A stretch of DNA of 32,827 nucleotides from Oscillatoriales cyanobacterium CG2_30_40_61. Lineage in GTDB: Bacteria; Cyanobacteriota; Cyanobacteriia; Cyanobacteriales; Microcoleaceae. Below, piece by piece: positions 1-7,892 of this stretch. A program made the position numbers and the translations under genes. The DNA lies in contig MNYZ01000065.1 of the NCBI GenBank assembly GCA_001873365.1, positions 1 through 32,827 on the forward strand, in the 5' to 3' direction. The notes beneath the pieces were generated by a model, which saw nothing but the letters and a program-made list of their open reading frames with translations, had not been told where the DNA came from and searched no databases. Each line of letters starts with the position of its first letter. Position 1 is the first letter of the stretch.

Positions 1-2
1 CT

Positions 3-128
3 AACCTTAAACAAACCCAAACCGAATTAGAACAATCTCAAACTAACCTTAAACAAACCCAAACCGAATTAGAACAATCTCAAACTAACCTTAAACAAAC
101 CCAAACCGAACTAGAACAATCTCGTTCA
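3..128 (+). repeat. Three 42-bp in-frame tandem repeats in coiled-coil gene
   Basis: Units at 3-44, 45-86 and 87-128. The first two are identical; the third has cta for tta and ends in cgttca instead of caaact. Each encodes 14 residues, two heptads, so gain or loss of a unit keeps both the reading frame and the heptad register. The array may extend left of the window. Confidence 0.9.
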
Positions 129-392
129 GACCTGCATGAAGTTCGAGAAGAATTAGAATTAACTCAATTTCAACTGGATGAAGTGCAGGTCGAGTTAGAA
201 CAATATGTTTCCCAGTTTCATCAGCAGAAAGAAGAAATTACCAAACTTAAAACCGAACTGGAACAAACTAAAATTAATTTAACTCAAGTTCAATACCAAC
301 CGGAAATTACCGTTAGTAAAAAATCCAAATCTGATAATGCAGCCATAGTTAAATTATTAGCAAAAGTTCTAGCAGAAACCATTGAAGATTAG
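3..392 (+). CDS. C-terminal part of a coiled-coil protein (5' end outside window)
   Basis: The frame is open from the window edge to the stop at 390-392, so this is the last ~129 residues of a longer protein. The first ~42 visible residues are three tandem copies of the 14-residue unit NLKQTQTELEQSQT, the third diverging at its end. More Gln/Glu/Leu heptad-like sequence follows, then a short Lys/Ser-rich linker and a helical tail ending in AETIED. The composition predicts a parallel coiled coil; no enzyme domain is visible in this part. The same Q/E/L style occurs in the coiled coil of the sulfotransferase at 4388-6637, so the missing N-terminus may also carry a sugar- or sulfate-transfer domain, but that is inference. 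The stop is followed 12 nt later by a GTG with a good ribosome binding site. Confidence 0.8.
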   Translation, partial: NLKQTQTELEQSQTNLKQTQTELEQSQTNLKQTQTELEQSRSDLHEVREELELTQFQLDEVQVELEQYVSQFHQQKEEITKLKTELEQTKINLTQVQYQPEITVSKKSKSDNAAIVKLLAKVLAETIED

Positions 393-404
393 GGAGGATA
401 TATT

Positions 405-484
405 GTGAAAGCAACCGCTAAAGAGTTTGGTTTATGCCCTATTCCTGACGTGAAACTTAATTCTCAAGGCAGTCTCAGTGTTCA
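405..484 (+). pseudogene. Possible 5' remnant of a gene downstream of the coiled-coil gene
   Basis: GTG at 405 is preceded by a strong Shine-Dalgarno-like stretch (agggaggata, about 390-400) and lies 12 nt after the preceding stop, as expected for an operon partner. The frame stays open to 671, but beyond about 482 it is antisense to the well-supported DUF29 gene, so only the first ~26 codons (KATAKEFGLCPIPDVKLN and a few more) can be independent. I do not recognise the sequence. It could be the head of a gene cut by a rearrangement that brought in the DUF29 gene, or a chance open frame. Confidence 0.3.
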
Positions 485-946
485 ATCTTCCCAATCTTGG
501 CTAGTATTGCAGATAAAACCATCTGCGATAACTTCCTCAAAATTGTATGGACATTTTTCTGGAAAAGTTCTCAATGGCAAGTTTGTTTCTCGTAGTGCCA
601 AATCAACTCCGGCTTCAAAGCCATCTTCTAAGGCGTCAATTATGCGAGACTTTAAGCTAGGATTACGATAAAAGTGGCGACTAATGGCACGGCGTTGTTC
701 TCTGATGGTCAAAAACCAACTGCGAGAACGGTTTTCTGGTTGATATTCCCACTTGAGGAGATGCCCTAACAAGACAGTAATACGACTGACTAATTCTCGG
801 TATTCCTGTCTTCCCAAGGCTTGTACCTCCTCCTCTAGGTTTTGCCAATCTAATTCTGATACTTGTCTTTTGGCTAGTACCTGCACTTGCCACTGTGTCC
901 AGCCATAAAAATCTTGTTCGTATTGTGAAACTGTTTTAGAATTCAT
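482..946 (-). CDS. DUF29 family protein
   Basis: 154 residues, the usual size for the DUF29 family, which is abundant in cyanobacteria and has no established function. Family hallmarks are visible: an N-terminal YEQDFYGWTQWQ segment, a Leu/Glu-rich helix with LEEEVQALGRQE, the block LLGHLLKWEYQPENRSRSW, then TIREQRRAISRHF and the C-terminal PLRTFPEKCPYNFEEVIADGF. It is transcribed against the coiled-coil gene on its left. A second, more diverged DUF29 gene lies at 31348-31836. No partner gene is adjacent. The assignment to the family is strong; function is unknown. Confidence 0.85.
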   Translation of the reverse strand: MNSKTVSQYEQDFYGWTQWQVQVLAKRQVSELDWQNLEEEVQALGRQEYRELVSRITVLLGHLLKWEYQPENRSRSWFLTIREQRRAISRHFYRNPSLKSRIIDALEDGFEAGVDLALRETNLPLRTFPEKCPYNFEEVIADGFICNTSQDWED

Positions 947-1368
947 GGCATTGATAGTTAACTTTAATATTCCCTATAATATCTAAAACTCTCATAGGAT
1001 GTCGGAGCCAAGTTATGGCATTAAACATAAAATATTATTTTTGTCAAGCTGATCATTTTCCCCTTAATCTTTCGTTACAAAAACTGTTGCATCACCTGAT
1101 CGGAATTAAGTCTAAAAATCGTTAAATTTGCTTAATATTTAACCAAGTTAGGCAGTTACAGCCTTCAATTTTACAAATAGACATGATAACCCCTTGGGAG
1201 GTATTTCTCTTACTCTACCACAACCCCGATGATTGCGTCAACTATTTGAGAAGAATTTTCAATAAAAAAGTCTTATTGTTTTGAATATTAAAATCAATTT
1301 TCATTAGACATAAGATAAAGTTATGTTAATCCTGGTGGCTATCTTTAGAAAGGTCGGGGGTAATTTAA

Positions 1369-1394
1369 CCACAAAGACACAAAGACACAAAGAA
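1369..1394. repeat. Short tandem repeat, unit caaagacac
   Basis: The sequence accacaaagacacaaagac continues as nearly three copies of the 9-mer. This repeat type is common in cyanobacterial intergenic DNA. It lies in the possible shifted-frame extension of the TPR gene, where it would encode a Leu/Val/Phe-rich tail. Confidence 0.7.
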
Positions 1395-1409
1395 GACGGT
1401 GTAATTGTT

Positions 1410-1445
1410 GTCCTAGATCCTGATAGGTTTCAGGATCGGTAGGAC
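1410..1445. repeat. Inverted repeat / hairpin downstream of the TPR gene
   Basis: Left arm 1410-1423 (gtcctagatcctga) pairs with 1430-1437 (tcaggatc) and 1440-1445 (taggac), with a 2-nt bulge and a 6-nt loop. On the plus strand it is followed by tattttt. On the minus strand, in the sense of the TPR gene, no T-run follows, so it is not a typical terminator for that gene. Confidence 0.6.
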
Positions 1446-1486
1446 TATTTTTCTGCATTTCCCGATAGCGAGATAGGGGATCTAAG

Positions 1487-3076
1487 TTAACTCCCTTTTT
1501 TTTTTGAAATCACCCGACCCATGGCTTCATAGGCTAAATCAAAATCCGGTTTTAGGTTAATTGCTTTCTGCAAATAAGCCAGAGCCTCTTGATAGTTTTC
1601 TTTCTGTTCTAAGGCTTCTCCCCAATGTAAATGAATATCGGGAGAATGGGGATAAATCTCACAAGCGCGACGATAACAACTAATAGCTTCATCCCATTTT
1701 TGGAACATGGCAAAGGTGTGACCTAAAAGGTGATAGGCTACGGGAGATCCGGGGTTAAGAACACAGGCGCGACGTAAAGCCACAATAGCGTTTTCAATGT
1801 TCCCTTGTTGTCGGAGAGTTTGTCCTAAATTTTGATAGGATTCAAAGGAATTGGGATTAAACTCCTGGGTACGAGAATAAACGGCGATCGCTTCTTCAAA
1901 TTGACGTTGTTTGTCTAAAATTTGTTGTAGGCGAACTTTAATTTTACTCTGATTTTCGGGATTAAGTTCTAGGGCTTGACGATAGGTGGCGATCGCTTCT
2001 TCAAATTGATAAAACCGAGCTAAAATCTGTCCTAATTCATCATATAATTCCGCCGAGGTGGGTTGTAAATGACAAGATTGACGATAAACGGCGATCGCTT
2101 CTTCTAAGTTATCAAATTTAACTAATGCTTTAGCTAAATTCCATTGATATTCAACAGAATCAGGAGCAATTTCAACACAACGGCGATAAACTATTACGGC
2201 TTCTTCCCATTCATTTTGTGTAACTAAAGCCTGTCCTAATTGTTGATAAGCCTCTACTAAATCAGGATTAAGTTCACAGGCTCGACGCAAAGCAATGATA
2301 CCTTCTTCCGATTCCTGTTGGTGAATTAATCCTGTCCCTAAATGATAATAGGCTTCGGCGGAGTTAGAATTAACCTGACAACAACGACGGGAGAGTTTAA
2401 TGATTTCTTCCCATTGTTCCTGCTGTTCCAAAATAGGTCGCAAACTCTGATATGCTTCTATTAAATTAGGATTGAGTTCGTAAGCCCGACGATAATTTTT
2501 CAGGGCTTCATCGGTTTGACCTAACTGCTCTTGAAGTTTGGCTAATTCTAAATAACATTCTGACCAATAGGGATTAATTTCTAAGGCTTGATGGTAAGAG
2601 GCGATGGCTTCTGGTTGTTGGTTTTGTTGGGTAAAAGCCCGTGCGAGATAGTAACAGGTTTCCCCATCCTTGGGTTTAAGTTCTAACGCTTTGTGGAAGC
2701 AAGAAATAGCTTCTGGAATATTGCCTTGTTGAGTCAGAGCTATACCCAAATTCCTGTAGAATTCGTAGAAACTGTCATCGAGATTAATAGCTTTTTGAAA
2801 ACAGCCTATGGCTTGACTCACATCTCCGGCTTGCAATTCCACACTCCCTAAACGGTCATAAAACCAGGGGGAATTAGGATTGAGATCCACCGCTTTTTGG
2901 TAAGCTGCGATCGCTCCTTTAATACTTCCGGTATTAACTAGAGCTTCCCCTAAATTATAGTAAGACCAAGCCGATGTTGGGTTTTCCTCAATGGCTTTTT
3001 GGTAACTTTCAATGGCATTCTCAAACTGGCTTTTTCTTAACAGTTGATTGGCGGTCTCAAAATAGCTAACACTCAT
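1487..3076 (-). CDS. TPR-repeat protein
   Basis: 529 residues made almost entirely of about 15 tetratricopeptide repeats of 34 residues from residue 5 to ~520. Consensus positions are clear: the W/Y-x-x-LG, the G/A-x-x-x-x-AI-x-x-Y/F-x-x-A and the terminal P are seen in blocks such as EAIASYHQALEINP and EEAIATYRQALELNP. No signal peptide, membrane segment or catalytic domain is visible, so it is a protein-protein scaffold with unknown partners. Several HIP1 octamers fall in the AIA codons of the repeats. The start MSVSYFETANQL is the first in-frame ATG. The 3' end is odd: the stop lies 7 nt after an A10 run, and one frame away the sequence stays open for ~47 plausible codons. The neighbouring glycosyltransferase and sulfotransferase are divergent from it. 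Confidence 0.9.
   Translation of the reverse strand: MSVSYFETANQLLRKSQFENAIESYQKAIEENPTSAWSYYNLGEALVNTGSIKGAIAAYQKAVDLNPNSPWFYDRLGSVELQAGDVSQAIGCFQKAINLDDSFYEFYRNLGIALTQQGNIPEAISCFHKALELKPKDGETCYYLARAFTQQNQQPEAIASYHQALEINPYWSECYLELAKLQEQLGQTDEALKNYRRAYELNPNLIEAYQSLRPILEQQEQWEEIIKLSRRCCQVNSNSAEAYYHLGTGLIHQQESEEGIIALRRACELNPDLVEAYQQLGQALVTQNEWEEAVIVYRRCVEIAPDSVEYQWNLAKALVKFDNLEEAIAVYRQSCHLQPTSAELYDELGQILARFYQFEEAIATYRQALELNPENQSKIKVRLQQILDKQRQFEEAIAVYSRTQEFNPNSFESYQNLGQTLRQQGNIENAIVALRRACVLNPGSPVAYHLLGHTFAMFQKWDEAISCYRRACEIYPHSPDIHLHWGEALEQKENYQEALAYLQKAINLKPDFDLAYEAMGRVISKKKGS
1496..1505 (-). repeat. A10 homopolymer in the TPR gene 3' end (T10 on plus strand)
   Basis: Ten A residues in the coding strand encode Ser-Lys-Lys-Lys just before the stop at 1487-1489. 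Runs this long are slippage-prone, and here a one-base loss changes which C-terminus is made. Confidence 0.85.
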
Positions 3077-3247
3077 AGCAAAATTCTCAATAAGTTTTAT
3101 GATTTAATTAAAGATAGGTTCACAGGGTATTTTACCAGAGGACAACAACCTTAGCCAAAAACTTAGGAATTGAGAGGTTAATCACGACCTGATTGTTCCA
3201 GCCAAGTTTGCAACCCAGTTACCCGTTCTGAATTTTACACCGAATTT

Positions 3248-4333
3248 ATGTCATTTTCTGATTCCCAATTAAAAAAGATTCAAGACCAACTAGAGCGATC
3301 GCAATCTTGGTTAGAGGAAATTCAATCTGAGATAGAATCTTCTCAATCCACCCTAGGGATTTCAACCCCCGCCCTGACTAAACCTCCTCAATTATCAATT
3401 TTATTTTACCGAGATTATGGAGGTTTTACCGGGGGACATTTAAAAGTTTGGGATTATTTTAATCATGTCACATTTGCACCCCGTTATGCTCCCTCAATTT
3501 ATTTTACTCCCCAAAGTAGTCGGGATAGAAATAATCCTTGGTTAAATTTAGATAAAAAGTTTATTCTGTCCCAACCTTTACCAAATCCAGATCTAATTTT
3601 TATGGAAGGATTAGATTGGCAATTACTAGATCAAAAATATAAACATAATTCATCTATTCCCATTATTAATCTAATTCAGCACGTTAGACATGGATACCCG
3701 GATAATCCCCGTTATCCTTTTCTTAAGTATAAAGCCATTCGGATTTGTGTGAGTCCTGAAATTAAACAATATTTAGAAACCCATGCTCAAGTCAACGGTG
3801 AATTATTCGTTATTCCCTGCGGCTTAGATTTAACTCAAATTCCTGAGTCGTTAGATTGGGAGCAAAAAGATGATCATATTTTAATTGCAGCCTTAAAAGA
3901 ACCCGAACTGGGACAAACCTTAAAAATAGAATTAGAAAAAACCGGAAACAAAGTAGAACTCCTAACCACCCAAATTCCCAGATCTGAATATTTAGACAAA
4001 CTAAATCGTGCTAAAATAACGGTATTTCTCCCCAACCAAAAAGAAGGGGAGGGTTTTTATCTCCCCGCTTTAGAAGGGATGGCCGTAGGAACCCTGGTCA
4101 TTTGTCCAGACTGTATTGGCAATCGTTCTTTTTGCATTTCAGGGTATAATTGTTGGCGTCCCGACTATCGGGTAGAAAGCATATTGAATGCCATCCAACA
4201 AGCGTTACAATGTTCTCAAACTCAAGTTCAGGAAATGTTAGCTCATGGGAAACAAACCGCTAATGAACATAATCTACTAAAAGAGCGTCAAGCCTTTTTA
4301 GAGATTCTCGATAATATTTATGCAATTTGGTGA
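3248..4333 (+). CDS. Glycosyltransferase, GT4-like (GT-B fold)
   Basis: 361 residues. After an N-terminal ~30-residue helical, Gln/Ser/Glu-rich segment, the protein looks like a two-domain GT-B glycosyltransferase: a first domain at ~48-185 (LSILFYRDYGGFTGGHLKVW, with the glycine-rich acceptor-side loop) and a second at ~190-350. The second contains EGEGFYLPALEGMAVGTLVICPD, the E-x7-E-like nucleotide-sugar binding region of GT4 enzymes, and GYNCWRPD. The donor and acceptor cannot be told from sequence. It lies 54 nt upstream of the sulfotransferase in the same direction and two genes before a WecA-like enzyme, so a role in a surface polysaccharide or glycoprotein glycan is inferred. The short N-terminal helix resembles the coiled coils of neighbouring proteins. 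ATG 3248 was chosen although the frame is open further upstream and no clear ribosome binding site is present. Confidence 0.75.
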   Translation: MSFSDSQLKKIQDQLERSQSWLEEIQSEIESSQSTLGISTPALTKPPQLSILFYRDYGGFTGGHLKVWDYFNHVTFAPRYAPSIYFTPQSSRDRNNPWLNLDKKFILSQPLPNPDLIFMEGLDWQLLDQKYKHNSSIPIINLIQHVRHGYPDNPRYPFLKYKAIRICVSPEIKQYLETHAQVNGELFVIPCGLDLTQIPESLDWEQKDDHILIAALKEPELGQTLKIELEKTGNKVELLTTQIPRSEYLDKLNRAKITVFLPNQKEGEGFYLPALEGMAVGTLVICPDCIGNRSFCISGYNCWRPDYRVESILNAIQQALQCSQTQVQEMLAHGKQTANEHNLLKERQAFLEILDNIYAIW

Positions 4334-4387
4334 GATAGATTACCAATTTAACCTAAAATTATTCTCTTAAGATAGTATCCATAAGTC

Positions 4388-6637
4388 ATGCAAAAGTCTA
4401 ACACAGAACAAACCGTTTTCATTATCACCGGAATGCACCGTTCAGGCACCTCCTTAGCCGCATCAATTCTGCAAAGTGCGGGGGTTCATATTGGTCGAAA
4501 TTTATTAGGTGCAGATCATGTCAATATAAAAGGTCATTTTGAGAATATTGACTTTTATGAATTTCACATGAATGTTCTGGACTCACAAGGAGTCAGTGGT
4601 GCAGGTTGGACATTACAGGACAACTTAGAAATTAAAGAAGAATTTATTGACCGAGCCAAACAACTCATCGAACAAAATGCGTTAAGTTCTATTTGGGGAT
4701 GGAAAGAACCTCGAACTACCTTATTTTTAGACTTTTGGGCAAAACTGTTACCCGAAGCCAGATTTTTATTAATCTATCGATCTCCTTGGGAAGTCGTTGA
4801 CTCCTTGTATCGCCGGGGGGATGAAATGTTTCAATCTCAACCGGAATTAGCGATCAAATATTGGCAACACTATAATCAAAAAATCCTTGATTTCTATAAT
4901 CGGGAGCAACATCGTTGTTTATTAACTAATCTAAAAACCATTGTTCAATATCAAGCCGCCTATATTGATACAATTAATCATAAGTTTAACGTTAATTTAA
5001 GTCATCCCGCCCCCACCGCTTACGATCCTTCGTTGTTGAGAACAGAAATTTCATCTAATAGTCAGCGACCCACACTAATTGATCATTACTTTCCCGAAGC
5101 CATTGAACTCTATCAAGAACTAGAAGCGAGAGGATGGCATCCTGAGCAAACACCGGATTTTTCTTGGCAAGAATTATTAAAACCTTCCCTATACAAAACT
5201 TGGGCTTTTCAAGAATGGGTTAATTTACGTCAATTAGAAATAGAAAATAAATCCCTAAAAGCTCAATTGCAGGAGCAATGTGATAAATTAGAAGAAGCCA
5301 AAGTAATTCAATCTGAATCAGAACAAACAAAAGCCCAATTAAAAACGGCGGAATCTCTATTAGACCAATATCAATCGCAGTTACAAGAAACTGAAGCTGT
5401 TTTAGAAAAATCTCAAACTCAGTTAAGTAAAACCGAGTCTGTTTTACAACAATCTCATAATCAACTCAATCAAACCCGTACCGAATTAGAAACAGTTAAA
5501 AATCAATTAAGTCAAGCTCAATTTGATGTGATGCGGTATCAATCACAGTTACATCAAACTCAAGAAGAATTAGAAGACTATGAAATTAAGTATCCTCAAA
5601 TTCAAGATAATTTAAAACGTTCTCAATCTCAACTAGATGAAGCGGAAGCTCAACGGAATGAACTTGAATCTATTTTAAGTCAATTAACAATGCAGCTACA
5701 GCAAACCCAAAAACGGGAAGAACGTTTTCAAATTCAACTGCATCAAAGTTTAGAAGAATTAGAGAAAACTCAAATTCAACTCCAACAGGATCAAGAGAAT
5801 TTACAGGAATCAAACAATCAAGTTAAACAACTCAAACGAGACTTAAAACGTTCTAATTCCCAACTTTATCAAGTCGAAAGTGAGTTTGATTTGTCCCATT
5901 CTCAATTGCAACAGTCCGAATCTCAACTCGAACAAGTTCAAACCGAATTAACAGAAATTAGATCTCAATTTGAGCAAACTAAACAGGAGTTAGAACAGCA
6001 ACAGACCCATATCAAAGAATTAGAAACATCAGTTTCTCAACTCGAACAAGCTCAAACCGAATTAACAGAAATTAAATCTAAATTCGATGAAACCAAGCGA
6101 GAATTAAAACAAAAACAATCCCAAGTTAACCAACTGCAAACCGAATTAAAACGATCGCAGTCTCAAATGTATCAACTGCAAATTGAATTAGCTCAATCCC
6201 AATTGCAAATTCAACAAATCCAAGAGCGGCAACAACTGGAACAAACCCTCAGCGATGATCCTAAAAAACATACGGAGATCGACTATAACCTCTTAATTTG
6301 GGATGCCTGGAATGCCTATCGCAATGGTAAACTAACCCAAATGAAAGCCCACCTGCAAAAAGCCTTAAAGTTAACTACAGCTTCCCCCAGCGAAATCATT
6401 TTAACCTGGTTAGAAAGTTTCTCTAAATTGTCCTTAGCCCAGGGCATGGAACTCGATTCAGAAAGTTTAACAAATTCCGAGGAATGGCAACAGTTAGTCC
6501 GACAAATGACCGCTAAAAAAGGTGTTACCCTGACCGAAAAATCCCATGACTTAAACAAGACCCAAGAGCAAGACCCAAGAGAAGATAAGGCGGTTGAAAC
6601 CACAGCTATACAAACAAAACCCGCCGATGCGGGTTGA
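4388..6637 (+). CDS. Sulfotransferase-domain protein fused to a long coiled coil
   Basis: 749 residues. Residues ~8-240 form a PAPS-dependent sulfotransferase domain: the 5'-phosphosulfate loop is TGMHRSGTS (14-22) and the 3'-phosphate motif is YRSPWEVVDSLYRR (130-143), with Arg131 and Ser139 in the expected places. WGWKEPR (103-109) is typical of bacterial members. Residues ~275-625 are an almost unbroken Gln/Glu/Leu coiled coil with internal duplication, followed by a helical, TPR-like segment (~630-690) and a polar tail. The domain would transfer sulfate to a hydroxyl of a carbohydrate or peptide; the substrate is unknown. The coiled coil suggests a multimer or an anchor to a larger assembly. 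It follows a glycosyltransferase, so sulfation of an extracellular glycan is plausible. The last codons lie inside a 7-bp GC-rich hairpin. Confidence 0.8.
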   Translation: MQKSNTEQTVFIITGMHRSGTSLAASILQSAGVHIGRNLLGADHVNIKGHFENIDFYEFHMNVLDSQGVSGAGWTLQDNLEIKEEFIDRAKQLIEQNALSSIWGWKEPRTTLFLDFWAKLLPEARFLLIYRSPWEVVDSLYRRGDEMFQSQPELAIKYWQHYNQKILDFYNREQHRCLLTNLKTIVQYQAAYIDTINHKFNVNLSHPAPTAYDPSLLRTEISSNSQRPTLIDHYFPEAIELYQELEARGWHPEQTPDFSWQELLKPSLYKTWAFQEWVNLRQLEIENKSLKAQLQEQCDKLEEAKVIQSESEQTKAQLKTAESLLDQYQSQLQETEAVLEKSQTQLSKTESVLQQSHNQLNQTRTELETVKNQLSQAQFDVMRYQSQLHQTQEELEDYEIKYPQIQDNLKRSQSQLDEAEAQRNELESILSQLTMQLQQTQKREERFQIQLHQSLEELEKTQIQLQQDQENLQESNNQVKQLKRDLKRSNSQLYQVESEFDLSHSQLQQSESQLEQVQTELTEIRSQFEQTKQELEQQQTHIKELETSVSQLEQAQTELTEIKSKFDETKRELKQKQSQVNQLQTELKRSQSQMYQLQIELAQSQLQIQQIQERQQLEQTLSDDPKKHTEIDYNLLIWDAWNAYRNGKLTQMKAHLQKALKLTTASPSEIILTWLESFSKLSLAQGMELDSESLTNSEEWQQLVRQMTAKKGVTLTEKSHDLNKTQEQDPREDKAVETTAIQTKPADAG
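5924..6102 (+). repeat. Imperfect direct repeat, 114-bp offset, in the coiled coil
   Basis: Near-identical stretches begin at 5924 and 6038, both coding QLEQ(V/A)QTELTEI(R/K)S. The 114-bp offset is 38 codons, so it reflects internal duplication of coiled-coil segments in frame. Confidence 0.75.
6618..6635 (+). repeat. GC-rich hairpin overlapping the sulfotransferase stop codon
   Basis: aacccgc (6618-6624), loop cgat, gcgggtt (6629-6635): a perfect 7-bp stem coding the final KPADAG and reaching into the stop TGA (6635-6637). No T-run follows, so a simple terminator is unlikely. It may be a small palindromic repeat that replaced the gene's original end. Confidence 0.6.
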
Positions 6638-6780
6638 AGATTTGGATGCTGTGGACATCGTTTGTGTAGCCGCAATTTCAATCGCCGGGATTTCTAGGCC
6701 AAAACTTTTTGTGAGAAAGACTCCCAAATGTAGTAGACTCGGGCTGACACCCAAAGAACCTATTGCACCTATAATCTCAG

Positions 6781-7839
6781 ATGCCCCACCATCTGTACCA
6801 CCTAATCGCTTTTGTGATTTCGGCTCTAGTCGTGATCTGGAGTACCCCAATTGTTAAGAAAATCGCCATCCATTCAGGACGGGTTGATTTGCCCAATGAG
6901 CGCAAAGTTCACCAACAACCGATGGTGCGCCTAGGTGGCGTTTCCATCTTTGCTGGCGCCTTAATTGCTCTGTTATTGGTTTGGGGATTAGGTGGCTTTA
7001 TCGATGCCTCGGGAAAACCCCTAAGCCCCCGGGATGAATATGAAATTTGGGGCGTGACCCTTGGGGGGATTGCTTTTTTTCTAATTGGTCTAGCGGATGA
7101 TTTATTTAACCTCTCCCCTTTAACTCGCCTCCTGTTACAAACGAGTGTAGCCAGTTTGGTTTGGTGGGTAGGTGTCCGCATTGACTTTTTAACGATCCCA
7201 AATTTGGGCCTAGTTCAGATTGGATGGTTGAGTTTACCGATTACGGTGATTTGGTTAGTGGGAATGACCAATGCGATTAACTGGATTGATGGTTTAGACG
7301 GACTGGCGGCGGGCGTCTGTGGTATTGCCGCCGTGGTGATGTTGATTGTGAGTTTATTTATGAATCAACCCGCCGCGGCCTTAATTGCAGCGGCATTAGC
7401 CGGAAGTGCCCTCGGATTTTTAAGGTATAACTTTAATCCCGCCCAAATTTTTATGGGGGATGGGGGGGCTTATTTTATGGGCTTTACCCTAGCTGGGGTG
7501 GGGGTAATTGGTTTAGTCAAAGTAACGGCCGTGACCTCGGTGATTCTCCCTTATTTAATTTTAGCAGTTCCGATTTTAGATATGTCGGCGGTGATTTTGG
7601 ATCGAATTCGCCATGGTAAATCCCCCTTTACTGCGGATAAACGCCACCTGCATCATCGACTATTAGATGCGGGTTTATCCCAACGCCGAACCGTATTATT
7701 TATCTATTCTCTCACCCTTTGGGTGGGAAGTTTAGCCCTAGCTTTTTCAGGTATACCCAGTGGTTTAGTCTATGCCTTGGGTGCAACCGGATTATTAGGA
7801 TATACCAGTTGGCAAGCCTTAAAACGAGCCCGATTATAA
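6781..7839 (+). CDS. UDP-GlcNAc (or related):undecaprenyl-phosphate HexNAc-1-phosphate transferase, WecA/TagO family
   Basis: 352 residues, polytopic membrane protein of the MraY/WecA family with about 10-11 hydrophobic segments. Family motifs are in order: VDLPNERKVHQQPMVRLGG (35-53), GLADDLFNLSP (103-113) with the Asp-Asp pair D106/D107, NAINWIDGLDGLAAG (164-178) with catalytic-region D170 and D173, NPAQIFMGDGGAYFMG, and the cytoplasmic HLHHRLLDAGLSQR loop that fits WecA/TagO/RgpG rather than MraY. It loads the first sugar phosphate on the undecaprenyl carrier for O-antigen, capsule or wall polysaccharide. The upstream glycosyltransferase and sulfotransferase on the same strand fit such a pathway, though the 143-nt gap means co-transcription is not proven. 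A TTCA-loop hairpin follows the stop closely. Confidence 0.9.
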   Translation: MPHHLYHLIAFVISALVVIWSTPIVKKIAIHSGRVDLPNERKVHQQPMVRLGGVSIFAGALIALLLVWGLGGFIDASGKPLSPRDEYEIWGVTLGGIAFFLIGLADDLFNLSPLTRLLLQTSVASLVWWVGVRIDFLTIPNLGLVQIGWLSLPITVIWLVGMTNAINWIDGLDGLAAGVCGIAAVVMLIVSLFMNQPAAALIAAALAGSALGFLRYNFNPAQIFMGDGGAYFMGFTLAGVGVIGLVKVTAVTSVILPYLILAVPILDMSAVILDRIRHGKSPFTADKRHLHHRLLDAGLSQRRTVLFIYSLTLWVGSLALAFSGIPSGLVYALGATGLLGYTSWQALKRARL

Positions 7840-7844
7840 CAACC

Positions 7845-7870
7845 GTAGTAACCCCTTCAGGGGTTTCTTA
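7845..7870 (+). repeat. TTCA-loop palindromic repeat after the wecA-like gene, possible terminator
   Basis: Stem aacccc (7850-7855), loop ttca, stem ggggtt (7860-7865), followed by tcttaatt and preceded by gtagt. It lies 10 nt after the stop of the wecA-like gene. The flank tagta, the loop and the AT-rich 3' side match the three tandem units at 13985-14083, so it is a single copy of the same family. It could act as a weak terminator between the convergent genes. Confidence 0.65.
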
Positions 7871-7892
7871 ATTATTTATTTAATTATTGAAG

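Larger units (their letters stand above)
947..1486. other. Intergenic region with a short tandem repeat, a hairpin and a possible ghost of the TPR gene 3' end
   Basis: No conventional gene is seen. The right half (1345-1486) is open on the minus strand in a shifted frame that continues the TPR gene (see finding). It holds a hairpin at 1410-1445 and a 9-bp repeat (caaagacac) at about 1369-1394. The left half (947-1340) is AT-rich and I recognise nothing in it beyond possible promoter sequence for the DUF29 gene. Confidence 0.5.

Noticed and set aside
405-671. Full 88-codon plus-strand gene
   Set aside because: Two thirds is antisense to the DUF29 gene, which has clear family motifs; only the first ~26 codons were kept as a possible remnant.
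6594-6857. Plus-strand frame overlapping the sulfotransferase end and the wecA-like start
   Set aside because: It overlaps two well-supported genes on the same strand and has no recognisable motif.
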